Shown: positions 31,001-43,618 of the stretch, one piece after another
Numbering within the stretch: position 1 is the first letter of the stretch
Layout of the letters: each line of letters starts with the position of its first letter
Assembly: GCA_964035545.1 (NCBI GenBank)
Contig: OZ037771.1
Span: forward strand, 3,523,128 to 3,587,127
Direction of reading: 5' to 3'
Source: Bugula neritina
Taxonomy: Eukaryota; Bryozoa; Gymnolaemata; Cheilostomatida; Bugulidae
DNA length: 64,000 nucleotides
Made by a program: the position numbers and the translations under genes
The notes under the pieces: generated by a model
What the model saw: the letters and a program-made list of their open reading frames with translations, nothing else
Database searches by the model: none
Told to the model about the DNA's origin: nothing

Positions 31001-34000
31001 GGACCTGCTGAGCAGATGCAAGTGGCTGGCGCAGGTTTGGAGCAGCAAACTAAGCTCCTCAGATAACATGACTCTGCACACGGTTGGTCCAAAGTGCGAG
31101 GAGTTGTCGCGACTTCATAGCTTGTGTACGGAATCCCTCTGCTACAAGCAAAAACTCGCCTCAAAGCAATCAGCAATGTATGAACATGTTGATCAGGTGA
31201 GATGTTGATCATAATTGGTGAGGGCATGATAAGTATTGATAGGTATTGGTTATAAACTATTTGTTTATAGTTAATTTATCAACATTTATTGATTCAACGT
31301 TTTCCTTCAAAATAAAAAATACCTATTGTAAAAAATTTTTTATAGGTGAAATAATAAACCAATTTTAGTTTTAAACTTCACTGTTACAGGACTAGTTGTG
31401 TGAAACTTAAGGTAAATAATGGTGCTAGCATATTGTGATGATTTAAATTTCATGGTGTTAAAAATACTTAGAAGCTATTAAATTATTTACCAGATAATTC
31501 ATAGTAACTGAACGTTCTCCAGTGCAAGTCAAAATGTTGTAGTTCAGCTTTTTATCCCACTGTGTTTTGGTCAAGCAATCAACTAACTGCCAATTAAGTA
31601 GAGATTTGCACTTTAACTTAAATAGATTAAACTTACTGAAAATGAGTTTTCTATGGCAAGCCATAAAAATTGACAATTAAGTTTTTGGCTAGTTTTAAAT
31701 TGACAACTTTGTAGTTTAGTTAATATTTCAAAGAGAGATCACTTCAAGGCAAAACTATATAATTAGGATGCAGCATTTAATTAGTTCTAATCGTGTGAGT
31801 AGCAGATGTACTGCTTCTCAATTGATCACAAAGTTGTACCTTGTTCAAATGTCATAACATTTTATTGGAAGCTAACAGAAAAAATTTAATCAGGAGCCAT
31901 TTGTCAATTTGATTTAGTGATGGCTCAGGTCATCTCATCAAAGCTACCTTTATCCTATGAGATACTTATTGTGACAACACATTATAATAGTTTCCACGGC
32001 AACCTTTAATAAAATGATTCATATGCATAACCTGTACAGGCTCAGCAGTGGTTGTCAGATGATATCAGCCACGTGCCTAGTGCAGACGTTGAGAGTGAAA
32101 CCGAGAGTGACATCTCTCAACAAGTTGTTCAGATCGAGTGTCAGATAGCCATTGGCAAGTTTTTGGAAATTATCAATTTTGAAGAATTCATAAAGACATA
32201 CACAGAGGTGTTGACTGATGAGTCAGAGGTAAGCAGATAAGAATACAGAGAGGTTTGGAGTATAAGAATGTGAAACTGAAAGAAACTGTGGACTTTAGAG
32301 TTCTTTGAAGACTTCAAAAATTTAAATGGAAAATTGAATTTGTCGTAAAAAAAATTTTGTTTCAAATAGTTATAATTTATTTACCTCCTGTTTAGACAGG
32401 TAGAATTGCTATTTTTTCTGTTCCATGCTTACTTGAATAGACATGGCACACATTGGTTAAATTTCAACTTATTTCCTTAATCGAAAAGCTTGGGAAAGAG
32501 TGGATCACATCTGCATGGTGACATAGTTTATTTCACCTAGTCTAACTTTAAGTTGCAAAACAAGGAAAAAATATGCATGTCCTAAAAATATATATGTTTT
32601 AATGCTTGCCAAAACCAAACTTCTTGATTGAATGCAACTGCTGAAGTAGCATATGATAGACTAGCATTTAAACACGTGTATCATTTCCAGCTGCTAGTGA
32701 ATGAACTGTATCAGAAGGTCATGGACCTGATGGCACGTTACGAGATGAGAAAGTATTCTCTACGAGAAAGAATCTCCAAACTGTTTACACCAAATAAATC
32801 GGGCAAGAAAGAAAAGGTATAATGCTTCACTTATTTCTACCGTGAAATTAAAAACTAAATCAGAATGTCAATTGCAATTCTGAAGATATCAAGGTTACTC
32901 TTAAAGACCTACAAAGAGTGAAGCTTTATAAGGCATGTTCAGTGCCTAGGTGCTTTGATAGTTTTGAAAGCTATCAGAATACCTGCCTTACCTGTGCATA
33001 AATTATTACTGAATTATGCTAATTTGTTGTAAACCTTGAGCACACTTTTCAGACTAGGAAAGTATTATTCTGATATGAAATGTTATTCAACAATAATTAG
33101 TATTCATATTTTTATGAATATTAATACGAGGAAGGTAAAGGTTACTCATGGCTAGTGCGTTTGGCTTGTTTTGTTTCCCCATCCTCCCTGTTGTAATGAC
33201 TCACTCAAGTTTAAGCAGACCTACAGTGTGCTAATACCAAATATGGTTATCTGCTGCAAGTAGCATGATGTAATATACAGACATGGTGGGTCCACTGAAA
33301 CTTGATTCGGTTGCCAAAAATTCAAATTAAAGCTTCAACCCTAAAAGATTCTCATCTGATGACAACTTTTGCCAGATTGTTTTAGTGTACTTATTGCTTG
33401 ATATTATTTTATTTACATATATTTTCTAACATGAATAAATTCAACACTCTACCTTATTTATTCACAACTATGTGATACATTGTTGGGCTTTTCAACAACT
33501 AATTGGAAATTTTTTTTATTGAAATATAACTTATAGGAGTTATAGTTTATTGGCGTCTGTAACGTCAATAAATAATAATAATGGAAACAGGATGTTTTGA
33601 AATCGTTTGTGAAAACAAAACAATAGCAGAAGTAACTCATACGTCAGTAATTAAAAATATTTTAGCAACCATCATAAGTTTGGGAAATCGACTTCTCCAC
33701 CTGCCTTTTGCCTTCAAACTAAAACAGTTCAGACATGCCACGGCTTGTAGCTGACTGCCCATGTCATTTTATTCAGGGAGTTTGTACAAAGTTTAGAATG
33801 ACTCATTTAATGTCTGTTTATTGTTCTCTGGTATCACATTAGCAATCTGTAGGTTTCAGACTTACCATTATATTATGACTCACCAAGTGTTAATAATTTA
33901 GGGATAACCTTTTATAAATTGCCATGCTGTAGAGAAGTATAATCTCACATTATCTGAGTTCATAGAAAAATCTTGACTGTTCTGAATGTATCAATTTTCA

Positions 34001-37000
34001 GTAGTTGTAAATGCTTTTACTTTGGCTTATTAGCTTTTGATGCCTTATATATTATTAGATTTCAATGCATTATGTTATGTTACAAGCTTTAAATGCATTC
34101 AAGTCGCTGCAAAGTCAGATACTACTATTCTCATTAATAAAGGCCAAAATTAGTAAATGAAAAATTTAACGCAAAATGGCTCTGCAGCTGCTCTGGTGTA
34201 TTAAAGACTAATAATTGTTATCCTCAGTAGCTGCAGCATGTAATTTTATTTACTGTTAAATTGTGTTTCCTACTTTAGCAATCAAAGAGCAGAGCTCCCT
34301 CACTGCCAGCTTTGTCATTCTTGAAAACACCGAGCGCTGATGACATCATCGAAAAGATCAAACCAGACACTGGAAAGGTGTGTATTACATTGTGTATTAC
34401 ATTGTGTATTGCATTGCCTATTGCATTGTGTATTGCATTGCCTATTGCATTGTGTATTGCATTGAGCTTTGAATTATGCTTTGCATTGTGTATTGCATTG
34501 TGTTTGCATAGCATATGCACTAACCAATAATTAAATAGTGCATTAATTTAACAGTTTGAAATGATTAAAGTTGAAAACTAGCTATAGTTTATAATTAGTT
34601 ATGCTAGCCAGCTATGCCTTGTTAATGATGCATTCAGTATTGCTTATAACAATATTACTACTGGTCTTAGAGTCACTGTATATTGGGAGTTTAAAACGTG
34701 TGATATGTATTGTAGCTTTAAATGCATCAGTTTTAAAAAGTTGCCAATTTCAATTATTGAAAAAAGATAAAACACTTCCATAAAAGAATAGACAGTAATT
34801 TATTTTAATGGAATTTTATTTCAAGTATTATTTAAGTGTCTTTTATTTGATGCATGTGTTTCGTGTTCAAATTAAACTATGAATTTTCTTTTGACTAATT
34901 TTATTTTCTAGATGTGTTACTTTATTTTTATGTGTTGTGTGATATCTAGTCAATCTGCATTCCAACCTTTGGAAAATATGATAACAAGTCTAATTCTTTA
35001 TCTGACTCATTACAAAATCAAACTACTCAGACATAATTGCTGAATTCCAAATTTGCAGCTCAGCGCTATAAATAGCGCAGGTGGCCACTTGTTATTCAAT
35101 GCTATGGTATTTTCCAACCTTTACAGCTAATGAAAAGGAGGATTTCTTTAAATATTTTCAAACTTCCATCTTACGCCGACAATAAGGAGTCAAAATTATA
35201 CTCTCCGGAGTTGTCCCCTGAAATTGTCTGCCCGACTAACAGCAGTATGAAAGTATGTGCTGTTGTGCATGCCGTGGTATTAGCTGCTAGAGCTATCATT
35301 GTTCTATGCCAGGCATGCTCTCTCTCTGTTGTAGACATAACGTATTGCACAAACTATCTAGTCGTAGTTTTTCTTCTCTTCACAGTTTCTTAGAGATTTG
35401 TCAGCTCTTGCACATAACCAGGGTTGCTAACTTCTTGTAAACTAATTCTTTGTTTAGAAATTGTAGAAAGCTTCACCTCTGCATTTTAAACTTTAGGAGT
35501 AGGTGCTTGCCACAAACTATCAATTTCTCTTGATGACTTTAACTTAAACTCTTCTTAATTATATAGATTTCTTTAGTCAATGTCCGTGTTTTCTTTTGTG
35601 TGCATTAGGTGTTATCTGCACCAGTTTCTTCAGGCTAGATGTTATCTGTAACAGTTTCTTCTAGCTAACTGTGCCAGTTTCTTTTTTACAACAGCTATGT
35701 GTTATCTGCCCAATTTTCTTTTCTACAATAAGTGTTATCTGCATAAGTTGCTTTCCATTAATTAGCATTGTGAGGGGCAGCAGACCTTTGTTAAACTTTA
35801 GTTTTTCACCTCAGTTCCTCTTGATGTGTATTGTGTACCATCTACACACTACTGCTAGCACAAAAGGTGTTAATCTCATGCATGTTACCAAACAAACTGT
35901 GGTTGTAGTTCTTACATGTAATTTATCTTGTAGAAATGTATTGATATAGTTACTTTTCACGTTTTTCATTCAAGTTTATTTAAAGTGTTTATTTAAAATG
36001 ACTCTCAAACTTGAAAACCTGTAATCTCTAAAATTAACCAAAAGCACTTTCAAACATGGCTTTTTCATTAGTAACTCTTCTGGTTTTGCTACACATTTTA
36101 GCCCAGTGCTTGTAGAAGTCATAGCAAAAAATGAATACAGTACTATTTATTTGAATCTTTAAAATTTTTACTGATAGCTCGAGAAACTTGATCTAAATTG
36201 TTTAGCAGTGTGAGATGTGCCCAATTGCTACCGGCCATCAGAACAATAAAGTAAGGAACACTGGTTAGAGAATGGTTTCACGTCTCAGAATAAACAAGGG
36301 GTGTTAATTTGCAATTTGGTGTTACAAGAGTTCAAATCTCGCTTAGGCAAAAACACACTTTTGCATCTAACTCCATTTTTTAAAATAAAAAGATATCATA
36401 TAAACATTTAAAAAAGCTTTGCAATGTTTAAATATTTATGCATATGCAAAAAACTTCTCACATAAATTAAAATTACGTTGCGTTCAGGTACGAGACAAGA
36501 AGAATTCGTCTAAACGAGGAGAAAGCCTGGGAAGTGTTACTTCTGATACCTCATCCATGATGTCTTCTTACACCATCGAAGAGGTACAGTGTATGACTAG
36601 CATTGACATCTGCAGTATATATTTTATAACCTGTAGACGTGTGTGGTTTTGCAGATCAATGACAGTTTTATTTACTCTGTATTAGATTTAGCTTCCCTGA
36701 ATTGTTGTACAACTATTTACTAAACTAAAGTAATGACTGATATATAAAAATAATACCTTAGAATCCCGGTCCAGCGAGCCCCACTGACAGCTCTCTTTCA
36801 CAGAAGTACCACAAAAGCGAGACAGATCACCATAGTGAAAGCAGCGAACTGCTGTCGGAAAGCAGCGACCAGTTCACCGCTCTAGCAAAGGTCAGCTTTG
36901 TATTATAACTACGTAGTAACCATTAATATGCTTAGCCTCAAAAACGCGTTCACAGTTGAGTTTCAACTGTAGTCTGTCATGGGCATAATATATTTGTTCA

Positions 37001-40000
37001 GTTGATGAGTCCATTATTACTCTTAGTTTCTTTGGCTCCAGTGATATGCTTGTAAAAACTCGGGAGAATAAGAGAAAAGTGTGTGATCACCAACTAAAAC
37101 CATGATGTTTTATATCATCTAAACTTACACATTAAAAACTAATTACTAGTACTCTTTTATGGTAATAATAACTTTATTCTTATTATTTATATACATATTA
37201 TTGATTACTAGGAAGTATCAGAACTGACTACTGAGACATCACAGACACCAGATAATGCTGTTGCCAAGTGGAGACGGGGCTCTATAAAAGCTCTCAAGGT
37301 TAGTAACTCAGTAGTCAGTCGATAATATGATCAACACAAAACTTTTAAAAATTAAATAAATAAATAATCATGTTGATAATTAAAGTTTTGAGATGAAACT
37401 TCTTATTTAGCATTTGATAGAATAAAATAATATAATAAAAATCACACTACCACAATAACTACTTGTAATACTTTGATTATCACTTTGATTATGCAATTTA
37501 TTTGACTCATATATCATTAACTAGTAGGTGGAAAAGCACAAATAAAAGGATAAAAATGTGACATTTTAATGGAGGCATTGTAACTCTAAAACAATTGCTC
37601 TTGATGTAATTTTAATATTTTAGTTGTTGAAGTACCACTAAAGTAGCTTTGTTTGTTTAGTGACAAATATAAGACTTTACATGCAGACTTTTGGGCTGCA
37701 TCTTTTGCCTGTTCAACTCCTGAATTGTGTAACTCAGGCTAGATTTAGTATAACTTCTGAATTGTGTAATAACACAGGCTAGATTTAGTAAAAAGAAGAC
37801 TCGGCAAGACATGCTCGATGACCGGTCAGACCAAAGTCTAAATGTAAACACTGGCATCTTTGAGAAATCTCTGACAATGGAGGAAGAAAAATCTCTGGCA
37901 AAGACTAGAAGGTACTAGCTAATATTACCAATTGGCACTATAAGTAGATTTATGTACAATTATGTTTTACTGTAATTGGTGTATTATTTACTTATTACAA
38001 TAAATGTTTTAGTATTGCGAATTAAAAATAATATTTCAATATGTTTCTTATAGCAAGCTGATAGAAGATTTGGTTGAGTCAGAAAGGAAATATGCTGATG
38101 AGCTGAAAACAGTTATTGATGTAAATATTTTGAAAATATTATTATATAAAGATGCAACATTATATTACATTATATATTGCATAGTATATAGAATAGGCAG
38201 CATTATATAACGTTGTGAAAGGCAGTCATTTAAAATTATTTAGTATTTTCCATCACCGAGTCTAACGCATTATAACAGATACCTACAATATTGAATTTTA
38301 TTGCATTATTTTTTGTGCTACACAACAATAATACAGACGTGCATAAATATTTATATATAGTTAATTATTTATATACATTATGTCATAATAAGCATGTATT
38401 TGTTGTATTCAATAACTCTGTAAAAACTACTACATACTAATCTATAATAATGTATATATCAATAGTGTTATATAACATATCATACAATATTATTATCATT
38501 TGACTCAAACTCATTCCTATTTTATAATTTCAAGAGCCTAAATAAAACAGCTGATGTATGCCAACACTAAGCATCTTAATATCTACTATAACTACAAGCT
38601 ATACTTGTTGAGACTTGGCACATTGCCATATACTGAACTGTGCCCTATGTTGTTATTAGTTGTACATGCGACCAATAGCTGAGGCAGGAGATTCTGTTTC
38701 CACGGAGCTCTACGCCAACCAGACGCTGTTATTTGCTAACCTGGAGGAGCTCTATGAGTTCAGCTCCAAGACATTTCTTCCTGAACTGATCGACAGCGCG
38801 GGCAGCCCTTCTTTGATTGCATCAGCTTTCAAAAACAGAGTAAGTGTAGATATAACGGAACTATCAGTAGCAGTAACAGTAGCAGCTAGTAGCTAGTAGT
38901 AGCACTAGCAATAGTAGTAGTAGCAGTATCAATAGTAACAGCAGTAGTAGCAGCAGTAGCAGCAGCAGCAGTAGCAGTAGTAGTAGAAGCAGCAGCAGCA
39001 GTAGCAGTAGTAGTAGTAGCAGTAGCAGTAATAGTATTAGCAAGAGTAGTGCTAGCAATAGCAGGGGCAGTAGTGGTAGTAATATCAATAGTTATTTAAT
39101 AAATCACGCAATTCAAATAAATTGTTTTTATCCCCATTACACTTTTGTTACTGAAACTATATCGGATTTAAAGCAGTGGTTAGTGGACTAATAACATATT
39201 GAGTTATTACATATTATCTACTGCAGATGTACATCTGTCTAACTTGCAGGTAAAAGATTTGTCTAAATTCAAAGAGTACTGCACAAGTCGATCAAGGGCT
39301 GAGGTGTTACTACGGCAACTAGCAAATGACACTTTTCTAATAGAGTGCGCACAAAAAACTGGCTCTACATTACACTCTCAACTACTTTTACCTGCGCGAC
39401 ACATGTCAAGCTATAACACATTCCTCCAGGTATCCTGTATACTACTTCATAAGCAATTATATACCTATGTGAAAACATCTATTAATTTTTGGTAATGATT
39501 TGTAATTTTTTGCTGTTATACATTATTATTATATTAAATATTTAGTAGATATAATATATTGCGGTAATACTTTATTATAATTGTTCAGGCTTAATTTTAT
39601 TTTACGTGCTATAGTAAACATTTTATGATTATATGTTATATAGTATAAATCTTGCAATATGCTATTACTGTCAATGTACAGTGTATAATATAGTAGGCGT
39701 ATATGATATGTATATGATATAATATATATATATGATATAATATTATTACAGTCAATATATATTATATTATATATTATTACAGTCAATGTATATTATATTA
39801 CATATTATTACAGTCAATGTATATTATGTTACATATAATTACAGTCAATGTATATTATATTATATATTATTACAGTCAATGTATAGCAACCTGAAAGATG
39901 ATCTCGAGGCACAAAGAGACACTCAACTCGTATTAAGTCTTCTCTCAGACACTATGCAGACGACAACAAATTTACTACATCAAGTAACTATTGATGGCTA

Positions 40001-43000
40001 TCACGTAAGTTAACATACAATATTTCTTAATGTTGTAAGCTAACTATAAGAGTTGATTATTTCTGGTGCTAAAATAGTATAATATGTTTAGCGTTTATTT
40101 TGCACAGAATTAAAAGGATAATGTTTACTATGCATTATGAAGCTTTATTCATGTATATCATAAATAATGCTGTTGAAAATATACCATCTGCTTTTTTAAA
40201 AATGCATTTAAAATATTTAAATTATGTATAGGCCTATACTAAATTAACTATCATTAATCTACATGTTTTAAAAAAAACAAAAAGTATTTTATGACACCTC
40301 AGTTAAAATGTTCAGTATTTAGTCATTTTGTGTTCCATGAATTGAATTTAGTAAATCTTGTATTGCTGTATATCAAGTCTAGAATGTTCTAACATAGATT
40401 GTTCTGAGGTTTCTAATTTTCAAATTTTATGTAGGTTTAATATCCATTAATTTGGTATGCACTTACTTCCACAATTTCTTTCTATATCTAAGTATGTTGT
40501 TTGGTCCGATTATGTTATTTATTTGAAATGTATTATTGTTTCAGAATCTTACATACTATCTTGAAGAGGTATAGTGAATTAGACATTAACAGATATTTTT
40601 ATTTTTACTGAAGGTGGTGGAACATATTTTATGATGCAGAAATTTTTTGTAGACATGCTTTGTGGTGCAAATAATTGTATATAAGCGGGCTTTTGAAAAA
40701 ACCAAAACTTCTCTGCTAATACAGCACTATGCAATATAATAATAATAATATATTAATATAACACTATATAACAAAATAATAATATGTTAATGCAATACTA
40801 TATAATAATATGAAGCTACATAACTTTAACAGGAATTCACATTTACTAATGCTTGCGAGTTTTAATAATCAGAATGCAACTAACATTAAAACTGATACAA
40901 CATTTTTTAAAGATGTTAAAGATCACAAGGTAATAAATTATGAGACATAAATTATTTGTTTTTAGGTAGACTTAGCTACCCATGGCTCACTACTACACCA
41001 GGGGAGGGTGCAAGTAGCTCACGATAAAAAGAGCAATCACACTAAGCCAACAGAATTCAAGTCTAAACTTAAGCCCAGATATGTCTATCTGTTTGAATAC
41101 TGCCTAGTCTTCTGTAAGATACACGAAGACACAGACAAACCTCACAGCTTTATGCACGCCATCAAGGTGATCTTTTATTGCCACTATTTTCTTGTTGCTG
41201 TAAAATTTTTGAGTCTATCTTTTGATTGGCTGACTTTATGTAATGCTTTTACTGTGAAATTTTACTTTTCTAAAATGTTTTTTGCCTTGAAGTATTATTT
41301 CTCAAAGCTGGTTGCAAATGGGTAATTTAAAATAAAGCAAACATTCAATGTGCGTATTATTTCATTAAATAAGCTAGTCAATGATTGGTTAATATACCAA
41401 CTGATAACAGCGTATTGAGTTACAAACTAAACAAATTGTAATTCTATCTAAACAACAATTTTTTGACCCTTTCTGTATGTTTTAGCAGTATTTTCAGCTG
41501 CACGCAATGCTTCTCACTTTACCTGTTTATGCTGACCTTTAGACTGATATGACTTGATATCCAGCTATATTATTATTCTCAGACTATTATCTGATTTTAG
41601 CTATCTGATTCCACTCTGCAGAAGACCTCTGAGACGTCTGTTAAGTTTGTGTTTAGATGTAACAATGAGTCATATCTAATTCAATGCGAGGTCACAGAGC
41701 AGCCATTTTGGTACGAGAATATACTGTTTGCTTTGAACAATTGTGAAAACAAGTCGCAAGAGTATTCCAGTAGCAGGGGACACAAATCTAGCATGACCCC
41801 ACTTCCTCTCAACTCTTTCAATCACACACCGACACCTAAACTGCAGTAAGTCAAAACATGTTTCAGTTAAAAAAATACGATGAACCGATTATTTTATTGT
41901 TATATTTGTTAATTATTTTCTTAAATAAATGATATTCTCAAATTAAAATGAGGTTTTAAATTTCATTATGACTCATACAGATCTCCTCTTCAAGATGACG
42001 TAGTACTGGCAGCTGATCCCGATGTGGACATGTTTGACCTAGATAATGACACTGATGCGTTTGATGAGATGACAAGGAGTCATAACTCCAACTCTTTTAA
42101 TGAGGTGAGATATCTAAGTGCACCGTCCACATAATTTGAGCACATAATTGTTCAAAATATTTTAGTTACAACTTGAATTATTTTAGTTATGAATAACTGT
42201 TCGTTTTAAATTTACAACACGCACTAACATATATTATATATATTGGATTTCTTGCCAATTTTTACTAAAAAGCTGTGTTGGTTATGTTCATATCTTTGCA
42301 CTGCTAAAGTGTAAAACATATTATTTAGCTATATTATTTGCAACCTAAAATGTCAAATGTGCATATCATTCCAGAATCATCTTTTATAAGAAACCCATTC
42401 TGTTTTTATTTTCAAAGTGGCTAAATTCTAAAACATATAAATAAATATTTGCTTTGTGTGTTTCACTTGTTTTTATTAAAATCTATAATTTAGAGTTTTT
42501 CAACTAGTGGTGTTAAAAACCTTTTATATTTCGACAATCTTTGTGTTTGCCATGTCTAAGTCAATTATCTAAAACCAAAGACTAAATTGATTATTGGTTT
42601 ATCTACTAGCAATGTACATTTTACTATATGACCTTTATAATGATTCTCAAGGTCAAAAATGGAATTTAGTGTACGGAGTGTAAGTCTGCTGTATGAATTC
42701 ACCTCTTCTAGCTCTAGCACTTCTCCCGTGTCTGTATCGCAACCTATTGCATGCCTTCTCTCCTTCACTAGTCTGTATCAGCCAGTCTTACCTTTTTTAC
42801 TCTGGCCTAGTTAAGTTGAAATGCTCTTTTAAATTTACTTTGTCATGTGTCATTTTTGTTACTTGGTGCTTTTAGTTCAACTTTAGGTAAAAGTACTATG
42901 TTTTGTATGAGCTGTAGTAACGGCTAGTTATACACATTGTATTGTACATTAAAAACTTATTGTTGATTAATAGGAACTCATATAAATCATCCATAAAACT

Positions 43001-43524
43001 TTTAATTGTAAGTTTTAAGAACTGTAAGAAACTGCTGCTTAAAAGAAAACTTGTAATAGGCTACTAATTTATAATTATGTTTTACACTGTGAACTAGATG
43101 ATTGGTATTATAAATTTAATTTATGATGCATCTATTTAAAGCTATAACACACTATCAGGTACTCAAAGAGTGTGTAGCTCAGACACAAACTATTTATTTA
43201 CACACTGTATGTGTTGGGATGAAGACTCTAACTTGAAGCAAATTTATTTATTGATTATTTAGGTTTTCATGTTTTTTTTATATTTAGCATTTTAAATCAG
43301 CTGAAATTAAACCTCTATAATTAAATACTGGAATTGTTAATTTTTTAAAGTTCTTGTCGTTTGGTTGAAGTAACTTTCATTAAATAAGATCACTGGTTGA
43401 ATATATAACATAATTAAGTTGTAACAATCCTTTGCCATCTTTGCACTTTTTATGTTATTAAATTTTGTATTTTGTGAACAACATAACATTATATATATAT
43501 AATAAATTTATATATATATAATAA

Positions 43525-43618
<94 letters not shown>

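Noticed and set aside
31990-32003. X-box-like GTTTCCACGGCAAC
   Set aside because: Mismatch in the first half site and a position inside an MCF2L intron; probably chance.
36230-36355. tRNA-like segment with GAGTTCAAATCTCG
   Set aside because: B-box resemblance only; no convincing A box or cloverleaf, so too weak to call a SINE or tRNA.
38864-39088. Poly-leucine open frame on the minus strand
   Set aside because: Translation of an AGY trinucleotide array in an intron.
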